Shown here: piece by piece, positions 7,197 to 14,521 of the stretch
How positions within the stretch are numbered: the stretch's first letter is position 1
Layout: each line of letters opens with the position of its first letter
NCBI RefSeq assembly: GCF_002162355.1
Contig: NZ_CP021434.1
Span: 3,836,001 to 3,900,000 of the forward strand
Source of the DNA: Tumebacillus avium
GTDB taxonomy: Bacteria > Bacillota > Bacilli > Tumebacillales > Tumebacillaceae
Direction: 5' to 3'
Length of the DNA: 64,000 bases
Position numbers and translations under genes: made by a program
The notes under the pieces: generated by a model
Told to the model about the DNA's origin: nothing
Databases searched by the model: none
Seen by the model: only the letters and a program-made list of their open reading frames with translations

Positions 7197-8477
7197 ATGT
7201 CGTTAGGTAGCAAGATCAGAGAGCTTCGCTTGAAAAAGGGGCTTACCCAAATGGAGCTTGCCAAAGGGTTAATAACTTCAAGCATGATCTCGCAAATTGA
7301 ATCAGATCGAGCTCGCCCATCTTACAGAGTTTTGGTGGCTATTGCTGCCCGTCTGGATGTTCCGCTTGAGGAACTTTTGAAAGATGTGAATCTCGAACTC
7401 GAACATTTCAGCAAATACAAGATGGCTATGAGCATGGTTCGAGCAAAAGAGTATCAGACCGCGATTCCGTTGTTAAATGATCTCTTAGAAGTCTCGCTAC
7501 ATCGGATTCCAACAGAGGGGTTGCTTTTGGAACTTGCGCTTTGTCACATTGAAATGGAAAATGTGCTGGAAGCGGAGAAGGTTTTGAATCAGTTGTATCA
7601 ACTGGTCAACAACGGTCAGAAGGATCGCCTAGCTTCTGAGGTATTGCTACAAATGGGCAAAGTGGCGGCTTTGAAAAGCGAATATCCGATTGCCCTTTTC
7701 CATACGAGCAGGGCTTGGGATGAACTGCAAAAGGTCGAGGAGATCGAAGAGGACTTCCATGCGAAAGTTTTGATGCAACTTGCTGTCCTCCACGAAAAGG
7801 TTGGTAAGGTAGCAGAAGCGTCCCAGTATTACGAAAAGGCATTGCTTTTGAACCAATCCAACGGCGAAGATCGAGCAACCACGTACCTGAGACTTGCAAC
7901 GGTGTATGATCGGCAAAAGAAGTACGAACAGGCAGAAGAGTATGCGACAAAGGCGTGTGTGTTGTTAGAGGAACAAGCCAACGAGAAACAGCGGCGAGAG
8001 ATGCAACACCGTTTGATCATGCTTGAGCGTGGAGCGAGTAATTGGTGGCTGTCCGTTCAAAAATTGTTAACCCTTGTAGAGCAGTTCGAACGAAATGACG
8101 AAAAATCAAGTGCCGGAAAGGTTTATGCTGATCTTGGACTCATCTGCTTAGAGAACCAAGAGCTTGATGAAGCCTGGGCATACGCTGAAAAGGCGAAAAG
8201 GCGGCTTTCTGATGCTGATTCCACAATGGGGACAGTTCACTGGGTCTTGTCGTTTGTTTATTTTCAAAGTAACGATGAGATAAAGGGACAAGAACACCTC
8301 GACAGCGCCGTGAGGATTTTTGAACAGTATGGCAAGTTTGCGGAGTTGGAAGAGATCACGCTGCACGTATGCCGGTATCTGAGCGACAAGGGGGATCACC
8401 GTGCAGCATTTGAGCGAATGGAACGGTTTCATCAATACATGATGGGACAATTAGAGCGGCGTGGGATCGTCCTGTGA
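7197..8477 (+). CDS. Second HTH-TPR transcriptional regulator
   Basis: 426 residues from ATG 7197 with AAGGGGG 8 nt upstream. Residues 6-60 are a Cro/C1 helix-turn-helix (IRELRLKKGLTQMELAKGLI, SSMISQIESDRARPS). The remainder is TPR helices (ALCHIEMENVLEAEKVL, QLAVLHEKVGKVAEASQYYEKAL, LRLATVYDRQKKYEQAEEYA, YADLGLICLENQELDEAWAYAEKAK). It has the same architecture as the regulator at 5417 but diverged sequence, so it is a paralogue rather than a recent duplicate. No signal-peptide-bearing small gene follows; instead its stop overlaps a 133-codon gene of unknown function. It may be an orphan RRNPP receptor or bind a peptide encoded elsewhere. Confidence 0.75.
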   Translation: MSLGSKIRELRLKKGLTQMELAKGLITSSMISQIESDRARPSYRVLVAIAARLDVPLEELLKDVNLELEHFSKYKMAMSMVRAKEYQTAIPLLNDLLEVSLHRIPTEGLLLELALCHIEMENVLEAEKVLNQLYQLVNNGQKDRLASEVLLQMGKVAALKSEYPIALFHTSRAWDELQKVEEIEEDFHAKVLMQLAVLHEKVGKVAEASQYYEKALLLNQSNGEDRATTYLRLATVYDRQKKYEQAEEYATKACVLLEEQANEKQRREMQHRLIMLERGASNWWLSVQKLLTLVEQFERNDEKSSAGKVYADLGLICLENQELDEAWAYAEKAKRRLSDADSTMGTVHWVLSFVYFQSNDEIKGQEHLDSAVRIFEQYGKFAELEEITLHVCRYLSDKGDHRAAFERMERFHQYMMGQLERRGIVL

Positions 8478-8875
8478 AAGTAGAGTTGATGAACACGTAT
8501 GAAAGGTTGAACTGGGAAAGTTATTCCCGCACAAAGGTACGAATCGGGAATTTAGCAGGTTGCCTGTACATTCATAAAAAACATCGAGATCGCTGGTACT
8601 TTCGCGGTCATCGAGTAGAAGCACCCAATTTCTCTCTAGCGATGACCAAACTTGAAGAGCGTATTTTCGGCGTAGAGGGTTTGTCGGACGGTGTTTTATG
8701 GGAAAGAGTCGGTGTCATGATCGGTGTGAATGGCATCTGGGGATACATGTATAAGAGCGTGACGAGGCAAGGTGTTTGGATATGGTGTGGGCATGAGTTT
8801 GAAGCTGAGACAGAAAAGCAAGCAAAGGCAAAGATCGTTAGCGAACAAATAAATTTTTCATCTGATTCTGGATGA
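8474..8875 (+). CDS. Hypothetical protein translationally coupled to the second HTH-TPR regulator
   Basis: 133 residues, starting at a GTG that overlaps the regulator stop (GTGA). The product is soluble and rich in Trp, Arg and Lys, with no signal peptide or membrane segment. Motif-like stretches are RDRWYFRGHRVEAP and GVWIWCGHEFEAETEKQAKA. The two halves look alike: each has a strand-rich RxxxWYFRGH or GVWIWCGHEFEA element followed by an Ala/Lys helix, suggesting an internal duplication of a small alpha-beta fold. I do not recognise the family. The overlap argues for a shared role with the regulator. Confidence 0.55.
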   Translation: MKVELMNTYERLNWESYSRTKVRIGNLAGCLYIHKKHRDRWYFRGHRVEAPNFSLAMTKLEERIFGVEGLSDGVLWERVGVMIGVNGIWGYMYKSVTRQGVWIWCGHEFEAETEKQAKAKIVSEQINFSSDSG

Positions 8876-9034
8876 AAGTACAAAAGACGAGGTTCTTGCA
8901 ACCAAGTGAGGGGAACCACAGCGGATCAACAAGACGACTACAGCGGCAGGTGTATCCGAACATTGGGTGCATTTTCTGAACAGATACGAGTACCTTGAAA
9001 ATGAAGTTGTGACTGCGGTACAGGAGTAAACAGG

Positions 9035-9058
9035 GCGATCCTAGCGGGTCGCTTTTTT
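9035..9058 (+). terminator. Rho-independent terminator
   Basis: GCGATCC (9035-9041) and GGGTCGC (9046-9052) form a 7-bp stem with loop TAGC, followed by TTTTTT. A short open end (FLNRYEYLENEVV, stop at 9027-9029) precedes it and may be the tail of a lost gene. Confidence 0.75.
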
Positions 9059-9122
9059 GTATGGTCACGGGGAACGGCAGAGAGTCAGGAAGGTAGGGTA
9101 AGTCTAACCTCCCCAGCAGCCC

Positions 9123-9552
9123 GTGTTATTGTCCTCGATAACAATTATGGAGAGCCGGTCTTTTCCCCGATGTTTACTTGTGTTTTTGTCAATTTGCCTG
9201 ATGATCACCGACAACGGAATTAGGATACCGCCATCTAGAAGGCTCTGTATGGTGTGTTGGGCGGGGTTAGGTCTGTACGGGCGCGTCTGTAGATCATCGT
9301 CAGCGGAGCGAGAAGGGCTGTATGCGTTGGTTGTGGGGGGGCGACAGGGCAACAGTAAAAGGTGAGACTCAAAGCCCTACCCTGAATCTGGATACCTTGT
9401 CAAAGGAGCAACGAAAGGTACTATATCAGTTCTATCTATGTTGGAAAAATGCTGAAATAACTGCGGTCGAATTTATGTCGAAGTTGAATCTAAAGAAAAA
9501 CTCCTTCTACAAGATCGTAAACGAGTATGAAGAACAGAAAGACGCTTCTTGA
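9123..9552 (+). pseudogene. Serine recombinase (resolvase/invertase) relic
   Basis: One frame (9123-9365) ends with ITDNGIRIPPSRRLCMVCWA and AEREGLYALVVGGRQGN. This lines up with the conserved resolvase stretch LTDNxDTxTPxGRLxFxxxAxL..YER..ERTxxGLxxAxxRGRxGG. Another frame (9322-9552) continues with LSKEQRKVLYQFYLCW and ITAVEFMSKLNLKKNSFYKI, a resolvase C-terminal helix-turn-helix. The N-terminal catalytic domain with its nucleophilic serine is missing and a frameshift separates the parts. This is a site-specific recombinase left by a mobile element, next to an AT-rich defence cassette that may have arrived with it. Confidence 0.6.
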
Positions 9553-9716
9553 CTACATTTGCCATCCGTTGGATGGCTTTAATTATTCCCATAAAATTGG
9601 AATATTAGCAAGTTTAGAAAAGTCATTTTTCATTTTGTAAAAAGAAGGATTTACCATAGACATAGCAAATATAAAGAAAAAGATGATTAGTCATCGAAGA
9701 AAATCAGGGAGGGTAT

Positions 9717-10640
9717 ATGGTGGAGGAATTAATTAAGGTTAAAAATGAGTGTCAAAACATCAAAATGAAGTACTTAGTTCGTGTGAGAAAACCTGACACG
9801 AATGAGTATGTAGCGTTTAATGTTCCATTGGCTAATGATATGCCTATGGAAATTAAGGATCTTATTTTGGATAGTATTATCCAGAAGGTAAGGGGACTTG
9901 ATTGTGTACCGTTCAATCCTACAATTACCGAAGTAGGAATGCTAGAATGTTTACCAGTATCGGAAGTAAATAATTACGATAACATCCATGCTGCTGTAAC
10001 AAGCACATTTTCAGAATCTGTTTCCGAACTGGATTTTGATGATATATGGGGTTATTGTATTTGTATCAGGTACGGAAACAACTCAGTAAAAGAAGCAATA
10101 TTTTTTAAAAAGTTTGCCTACCCGAAAGTGTTAAAACAAAGCATTCTAATGACAATAGTGGGTGACGTTTATAATAAACTGGATAGTGATATTGTTACTG
10201 TCGACAATGAGACACATGCTTTTTCGCTAAACAATATTTTATACATCCTCAATAAAGGGCAATTTGAGCGTTTTTTTAACTATAGTAGTAGCTATCAAAA
10301 AGTTGTCACTGAATCAATTGAAACACTGAAGGAATTAGATGTAATAGAGAATTTTGATGTATTTGTTGGTAACTGTCTGAATAGTGATACCCTTACAAGA
10401 CGTTTGGTGAAGATTATTACTGATGAAAGATTCGAAACATTAAAAAGAAACATGCACAATGTGCAAAGTGTGGTAGATGATTTTTCGTTGAATGTTAAAT
10501 TGGAGGGTGGAAAAATCGTATATGACGAGGATAGTCCTGTTTCAGATATTATAACATTAATAAGAGGAGCATGTGTAATTGGCGCTCTTGACAAAGAAAA
10601 GTACCTTGCGAGTGATACCAAAGTAGTGGAGGCGAGGTAG
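9717..10640 (+). CDS. kwaB: Kiwa anti-phage system protein KwaB (DUF4868)
   Basis: 307 residues from ATG 9717; GTG 9720 has better spacing from GGGAGGG at 9707-9713. The length and a central FFKKFAYPKVLKQ...DNETHAFSLNNILYILNKGQFERFFNY segment match DUF4868. In that family a basic 'KK' strand, a short ordered segment and an 'I.N...FE..F.Y' motif are diagnostic. In Kiwa, KwaB is the cytosolic DNA-binding effector recruited to the KwaA membrane assembly; together they stop late transcription and replication of injected phage. The gene is AT-rich compared with the NRPS region, suggesting transfer. The membrane gene 10 nt downstream completes the pair. Order is B then A, the reverse of the E. coli system. 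Confidence 0.75.
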   Translation: MVEELIKVKNECQNIKMKYLVRVRKPDTNEYVAFNVPLANDMPMEIKDLILDSIIQKVRGLDCVPFNPTITEVGMLECLPVSEVNNYDNIHAAVTSTFSESVSELDFDDIWGYCICIRYGNNSVKEAIFFKKFAYPKVLKQSILMTIVGDVYNKLDSDIVTVDNETHAFSLNNILYILNKGQFERFFNYSSSYQKVVTESIETLKELDVIENFDVFVGNCLNSDTLTRRLVKIITDERFETLKRNMHNVQSVVDDFSLNVKLEGGKIVYDEDSPVSDIITLIRGACVIGALDKEKYLASDTKVVEAR

Positions 10641-10650
10641 GGAGGGCAGC

Positions 10651-11286
10651 ATGAAAGGAAAAATTCAACGTTTTTTGTTCGCCGGTATTAAACTAGTCTT
10701 GTTCCTTTCATCGTATATCCCATTGATCTTCATTTTAATGATGCAATTGATTAAAGCGTCGGTAAATGACCAGCCAAATGATGTCAAAATTAGCTTAAAG
10801 AATATGAGGTCTTGGCTGTATTTACTACGGTCTGATTATTTTTGGTATGTACTACTGCTATTGCTTTTCAGTATAATTCTGTGTTTGATTTTATATCTCG
10901 TATTGCGCAAAACAAAATCAACCAAAAATTTGGAGTCTTCTCTTAGAATCAAGAGAGTAAATAACATCAATAGCAACTACATAACGAACTATTTTGCGGT
11001 ATATATATTCCCTTTTATAACTCTTAATATGACACAGTTTGACGGAATTGGTACTGTGGTCTTATTAACGTGCATAATTGGTTATGTATATATCAAAAAT
11101 GACATTTTGTACATTAATCCTATATTAAATATTTTATTTAAATATAATGTATATTCGGCTGAGATAGAAGAAAACAATGTAACTACGGAAGTAATACTCT
11201 TGAGTAGAAAAAGTCGAGCGAAAATTAAGATCAGTCCGGATATTTCAGTCCATAAGATTGGCTACAATGTGTTTATTGAATTATGA
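10651..11286 (+). CDS. kwaA: Kiwa anti-phage system membrane protein KwaA
   Basis: 211 residues with a GGGAGG site before ATG 10651. Membrane segments lie at about residues 10-34 (GIKLVLFLSSYIPLIFILMM), 66-90 (YVLLLLLFSIILCLILYLVL), 110-126 (FAVYIFPFITLN) and 129-148 (GTVVLLTCIIGYVYI), then a soluble beta-rich tail. Four helices, about 200 residues and position next to a DUF4868 gene fit KwaA, the inner-membrane sensor that detects phage injection and engages KwaB. The YIFPF element before the third helix end also fits the family. The start 10 nt after kwaB and the terminator after the stop make this a two-gene operon. The call depends partly on its neighbour. Confidence 0.7.
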   Translation: MKGKIQRFLFAGIKLVLFLSSYIPLIFILMMQLIKASVNDQPNDVKISLKNMRSWLYLLRSDYFWYVLLLLLFSIILCLILYLVLRKTKSTKNLESSLRIKRVNNINSNYITNYFAVYIFPFITLNMTQFDGIGTVVLLTCIIGYVYIKNDILYINPILNILFKYNVYSAEIEENNVTTEVILLSRKSRAKIKISPDISVHKIGYNVFIEL

Positions 11287-11312
11287 TACAAAACCATTCA
11301 ATTGTGATAAAA

Positions 11313-11338
11313 AAGCCACTACTGAAGGTGGCTTTTTT
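11313..11338 (+). terminator. Rho-independent terminator of the Kiwa operon
   Basis: AAGCCAC (11313-11319) and GTGGCTT (11328-11334) are flanked by A and T runs, so it can work in both directions. Confidence 0.85.
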
Positions 11339-11377
11339 ATGTCCATGAAATCGCAATTTTATTTGATGGGAGGATTG

Positions 11378-11422
11378 GGGAGAAGGATCAATGACAGGGG
11401 GGATGTCATTGATCCTTCTCCC
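11378..11422. repeat. Perfect 19-bp inverted repeat with 7-nt loop
   Basis: GGGAGAAGGATCAATGACA (11378-11396) and its exact reverse complement (11404-11422) form a very stable hairpin between the Kiwa terminator and the transposon. A T-rich tail (TTTGATGTTTTTT) follows. It could be a terminator, a protein-binding palindrome or the end of a lost element. No adjacent gene on the plus strand needs a second terminator. Confidence 0.8.
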
Positions 11423-11471
11423 TTTGATGTTTTTTGATGAGGTCAGCGTGATTTCTACGATTAGGTTTGGA

Positions 11472-11477
11472 ATATAC
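11472..11477. repeat. Target-site duplication (left copy, ATATAC)
   Basis: ATATAC directly precedes the TGTTAC terminus and is repeated exactly at 14495-14500 after the GTAACA terminus. Confidence 0.75.
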
Positions 11478-11550
11478 TGTTACAGCCAATGCCAATTGAC
11501 CAAAAGCTGACGCTATTGCCTGTCCAAAAATTGACGGATATAATGACCAC
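11478..11550 (+). repeat. Transposon left end
   Basis: TGTTAC terminus, an AATTGAC half-site at 11494-11500, a full site TGTCCAAAAATTGAC at 11521-11535, and ATGACCACGT at 11543-11552. These match the reverse complement of the right end in order and spacing. Confidence 0.75.
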
Positions 11551-11573
11551 GTACAAATTAAAAAAAGGAAAAA

Positions 11574-11623
11574 GACGACTCTGTATGATGTGCCGCTGCG
11601 CTAACAGTTGCACCAGAGTCGTC
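11574..11623 (+). promoter_or_regulatory. Long-loop hairpin in the transposon leader
   Basis: GACGACTCTG (11574-11583) pairs exactly with CAGAGTCGTC (11614-11623), followed by CCCAAAAAA. It lies 31 bases before the first transposon gene. It could limit read-through or translation of transposition genes; no T-run follows, so it is not a plain terminator. Confidence 0.5.
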
Positions 11624-11654
11624 CCAAAAAATCGCATGATCATTTTATCAAATT

Positions 11655-12191
11655 ATGGGCTCGAAGAAAATAGAAAACGTGGTGTTTTTCGTTAGGAGTG
11701 CAGAGCAGCATATCTGCCCTGTCTGTGAGCATGAACTGTTCGTGATCGGTAGCAGGAGTCGCATTGGGCGTAAGCCAACCAGTGAACGGGTCACCTATAT
11801 CATTCGTCGTTTGCGTTGCAAGGGGTGCGGGAAGATCCATCATGAGTTGCCGGACCTGCTCGTTCCTTATAAACGTTATGAAGCCGAATGCCTTGAAGCA
11901 GTCTTGTCTCAGGCGCAGACCTCAGACGTAGCCGCTGATGAATCAACCCTGTATCGCTGGCACATTTGGTTCAAGGTGTGCTGGCAATACTGGGTTAATT
12001 GTTTATCAACGGTTGCAGCGCGTCAAGAAAATCCGGTGGAGCCATTGTCCGTACCTTCACCGTCTGCACTCCAAAGGATCGGACATTACGTTGGACAAGA
12101 GGCAGGTTGGCTGGCGAGAGTTGTCCGACCCATCGTTCATTCTCAATTATGGGTACATACCCGTTTCGCCTTCTTGTCCGCGATTCCCTAA
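11655..12191 (+). CDS. DUF6431 zinc-ribbon protein of the transposon
   Basis: 178 residues. A zinc ribbon formed by CPVC (about residue 22) and CKGC (about 55) sits within a region rich in Arg and His (VTYIIRRLRCKGCGKIHHEL). A helical part follows (YKRYEAECLEAVL, DESTLYRWHIWF) that looks like a helix-turn-helix. This matches the DUF6431 proteins found as the first gene of DDE/ExeA transposons in Bacillota. A role in binding the ends or choosing targets is likely but unproven. The C-terminal 60 residues are low in motifs. The gene lies 44 nt before the transposase gene in the same direction. No clear ribosome site precedes ATG 11655. Confidence 0.7.
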   Translation: MGSKKIENVVFFVRSAEQHICPVCEHELFVIGSRSRIGRKPTSERVTYIIRRLRCKGCGKIHHELPDLLVPYKRYEAECLEAVLSQAQTSDVAADESTLYRWHIWFKVCWQYWVNCLSTVAARQENPVEPLSVPSPSALQRIGHYVGQEAGWLARVVRPIVHSQLWVHTRFAFLSAIP

Positions 12192-12235
12192 GGTATCGTG
12201 AATCTACATCCTATTGGAAAGGACTGTAGATTCCT

Positions 12236-13591
12236 ATGAAAAACGACAAAAAGGCAGAAGAGATCGCCGTCGAACGGATGCAGTTGATCTCTCCTCTGTT
12301 GGCCGATGGTATTGACCCTGGAAAAGCCAAAGAGCTGAAGAAAGCCATTTGTGAACAAACCGGCTTATCCGAAAGAACTCTCCGTCGTTATCTATCTGCC
12401 TACCGGGCCGAAGGTTTCGCCGGACTTCGACCTCAAGGGAAGGGTCAAAGGCAAACAGCCGAAGCAATTACTCCCTATCTCCTTGAGCAAGCCATCCTGC
12501 TTCGCCGAGAAGTACCCAGCCGCAGTGTTGCACAAATCATTCAGATCTTGGAGTGGGAAGGTTTAGCGAAGCCCGGTGAGATCAAGCGCAGCACCTTGCA
12601 GGAAAAATTGATGGAGAACGGCTACAGCACTCGCCACATGCGACTATACTCAACCTCTGGCCTTGCGGCCAGACGCTTTCAACACAAACAGCGTAACCAA
12701 CTGTGGCAAGCTGACATAAAATTCGGGCCGTATCTACCGATTGGTGAAGGCGGAGCCAACAAGCAAGTCTATCTCGTTGCGTTCATCGACGATGCGACTC
12801 GTTATGTGTTGCATGCGGCTTTCTATCCAACACTCGACCAAACGATCGTAGAAGACTGCTTCCGTTTCGCAATACAAACAAATGGCGTACCTGATTCTGT
12901 CTACTTTGATAACGGCAAGCAATTTCGAACCAAAAGTATGACTCGTACATGTGCAAAACTTGGCATACGTCTTCGCTTTACTAGGCCATATGCAGCCGAA
13001 TCCAAAGGGAAAATCGAGCGCTTCAACCGGGTCATAGACAGTTTCCTAACGGAAGCTGCGCTTGAAAAGCCCCAGACACTCGACCAGCTCAATCTGTTGT
13101 TCCAAGTTTGGCTCACCGAATGTTACCAGACCAAACCCCATTCCGCACTCGATGACAATTCTAGCCCGCAGGTGGCATTTCGAAGCGGCTCGACGCCGCT
13201 CCGGCTCGCCGAGGAATCTCTCATTGCGGATGCGTTTTTACACAGCGAAACGAGAAAAGTGGACAAGGCTGGCTGTATTAGTTTTATGGGGAAGAAATAC
13301 GAGGTCGGGCTTTCTTTCATTGGACAAAAGGTTGAAGTCGTCTACGACCCGCGTGACATCTCGACGATTACAATTGAGTATGGCAGCCATACACCGTGGC
13401 AGGCGAAAGAACTGATCATAGGTGAATGGGCAGGAAGACGCCCCTCTATCCCGTCGACAATTGAACCGCTTATAGTCGAAGGTTCACGGTTACTGGACGC
13501 TGCGGAGAAGAAGAATCAAGTCAGGAAAGAACGTCAAACACGCGCCGTCTCATTCCGCAAAATTCGGGAGGAGGCGAAGCGAGATGTTTGA
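12236..13591 (+). CDS. DDE transposase (rve/Mu-type integrase core)
   Basis: 451 residues. Residues 25-135 hold paired helix-turn-helix units (LSERTLRRYLSAYRAEGFAG and a second winged segment). The RNase-H-like catalytic core carries D160 (WQADIKFGP), D225 (VYFDNGKQF) and E261 (SKGKIERFNR), a DD35E triad, followed by a Mu-transposase C-terminal beta-barrel (about residues 310-400) and a basic tail. It cuts and joins the element ends, using repeated sites as in the ends seen here. It overlaps the ATPase gene by 8 nt, the usual TniA-TniB or TnsB-TnsC coupling. It is intact, with all catalytic residues. The spacing from the weak GGAAAGGA upstream (13 nt) suggests poor translation, as is common for transposases. 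Confidence 0.9.
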   Translation: MKNDKKAEEIAVERMQLISPLLADGIDPGKAKELKKAICEQTGLSERTLRRYLSAYRAEGFAGLRPQGKGQRQTAEAITPYLLEQAILLRREVPSRSVAQIIQILEWEGLAKPGEIKRSTLQEKLMENGYSTRHMRLYSTSGLAARRFQHKQRNQLWQADIKFGPYLPIGEGGANKQVYLVAFIDDATRYVLHAAFYPTLDQTIVEDCFRFAIQTNGVPDSVYFDNGKQFRTKSMTRTCAKLGIRLRFTRPYAAESKGKIERFNRVIDSFLTEAALEKPQTLDQLNLLFQVWLTECYQTKPHSALDDNSSPQVAFRSGSTPLRLAEESLIADAFLHSETRKVDKAGCISFMGKKYEVGLSFIGQKVEVVYDPRDISTITIEYGSHTPWQAKELIIGEWAGRRPSIPSTIEPLIVEGSRLLDAAEKKNQVRKERQTRAVSFRKIREEAKRDV

Positions 13592-14384
13592 GGCGTTTTA
13601 TGAAATGGCGAGAACCCCTTTTTCTCGTGATATGCCTACCCATGAGCTGTATGCGTCGGATGTTTTGGAAGAAACGCTTGAGAGATTGGAATATACGGCC
13701 GAAAGGCAATGGTTCTCCGTTGTGACCGGCGATTGCGGAACTGGTAAAACAACGACCATCCGCCGATTCGCGGATGTGCTCGACACATCGAGATTTAAAC
13801 TGTTGTACCTATCCGATTCAAAGCTAACGCCTCGCCATTTTTACAAGGGATTGCTTGAACAGTTGGGGTGTGAAGCGAAGTTTTATCGAGGGGACAGCAA
13901 GAGACAACTGCATCGGGAAATTGAGCTGATGCGGGGGATTCATCGCCTGCAACCAGTCGTGGTGGTCGATGAAGCGCATCTGCTAGACAAAGAAATGTTT
14001 GAAGAAGTACGGTTTCTGCTGAACTTCAAAATGGATGCCCAGAGTCCAATGGCTCTGATCCTGGTCGGACAAAATGAACTGTGGGATCGCCTTCAACTCC
14101 AGATGTTTACGGCCATTCGGCAAAGGATTGATCTACAGTGCAAACTGGTTCACTACGACCGCGCACAGGTTGGGGCGTACATAGCTCGTCATCTGGAATA
14201 TGCGGGCGTTAGCCGTGACATTTTCACGGATGGTGCGGTCGATGAGATCTATCGTTATTCAAGTGGTACGATTCGCTTGGTTAATAAGGCTGCCACACAT
14301 AGTCTGATCTATGGAGCAGCAAATAAGCATCGAATCATTGACGACCACATGGTGAAACGGGTAATCGCGGGAGAATTGACTTGA
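13584..14384 (+). CDS. AAA+ ATPase, ExeA/TniB-like transposition protein
   Basis: 266 residues. The N-terminus (FYEMARTPFSRDMPTHELYA) is typical of ExeA-family transposition ATPases. Walker A is GDCGTGKTT (residues 49-57), Walker B PVVVVDEAHLL, sensor 1 LILVGQNEL, and there is an arginine-rich end (ATHSLIYGAANKHR). In Tn5053/Tn7/Mu relatives this ATPase selects target DNA and activates the DDE transposase. The gene overlaps the transposase stop, and its own stop lies inside the terminator that ends the element. It is intact. Confidence 0.9.
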   Translation: MFEAFYEMARTPFSRDMPTHELYASDVLEETLERLEYTAERQWFSVVTGDCGTGKTTTIRRFADVLDTSRFKLLYLSDSKLTPRHFYKGLLEQLGCEAKFYRGDSKRQLHREIELMRGIHRLQPVVVVDEAHLLDKEMFEEVRFLLNFKMDAQSPMALILVGQNELWDRLQLQMFTAIRQRIDLQCKLVHYDRAQVGAYIARHLEYAGVSRDIFTDGAVDEIYRYSSGTIRLVNKAATHSLIYGAANKHRIIDDHMVKRVIAGELT

Positions 14385-14399
14385 TTCTCCCGTTTTTTC
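14368..14399 (+). terminator. Rho-independent terminator of the transposon genes
   Basis: CGGGAGAAT (14368-14376) and ATTCTCCCG (14384-14392) are followed by TTTTTTCTTT. The stem overlaps the last codons of the ATPase gene. Confidence 0.85.
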
Positions 14400-14425
14400 T
14401 TTCAGGTTTAACATCGCTCACGCGG

Positions 14426-14494
14426 TCATCTTTTTCGTCAATTCTTGGACAGCAGAGCCTGTCAATTTACGGACATTATAGGGCAGTAGTAACA
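14426..14494 (-). repeat. Transposon right end
   Basis: Reverse-oriented sites GTCAATTCTTGGACA (14437-14451) and GTCAATTTACGGACA (14461-14475) and the terminal GTAACA (14489-14494) mirror the left end. Confidence 0.75.
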
Positions 14495-14500
14495 ATATAC
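14495..14500. repeat. Target-site duplication (right copy, ATATAC)
   Basis: Exact copy of the hexamer at 11472-11477, directly after the transposon end. Confidence 0.75.
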
Positions 14501-14521
14501 TTATACTTAGGAGGTAAAATA

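Larger units (their letters stand above)
11478..14494 (+). mobile_element. Complete 3.0-kb DDE/ATPase transposon (Tn5053/Tn552-like organisation)
   Basis: The element starts TGTTAC at 11478 and ends GTAACA at 14494, flanked by 6-bp ATATAC duplications. Its ends carry a 15-bp motif, TGTCCnnnAATTGAC: 11521-11535 on the left; 14437-14451 and 14461-14475, inverted, on the right. A shared ATGACCnCGT element lies further in. Multiple internal transposase sites are typical of Mu/Tn7/Tn5053/Tn552-type transposons, whose DDE transposase acts with an AAA+ ATPase. Genes inside: a DUF6431 zinc protein, a DDE transposase and an ExeA/TniB-like ATPase, all intact and pointing right, with a terminator at the end. 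No resolvase, TniQ or cargo is seen. It may be active. I did not match it to a named element. Confidence 0.85.

Noticed and set aside
8876..9030. Gene fragment before the terminator at 9035
   Set aside because: A short open end (FLNRYEYLENEVVTAVQE) is readable, but it is too short and motif-free to name.
11489..11695. Small Cys-containing ORF in the transposon left end
   Set aside because: It covers the transposase sites and the long-loop hairpin, has no ribosome site and no recognisable motif.
14381..14521. Long N-terminal extension of the C39-like protein
   Set aside because: The in-frame codons belong to the transposon end; the ATG at 14522 has a consensus ribosome site and starts a proper signal peptide.
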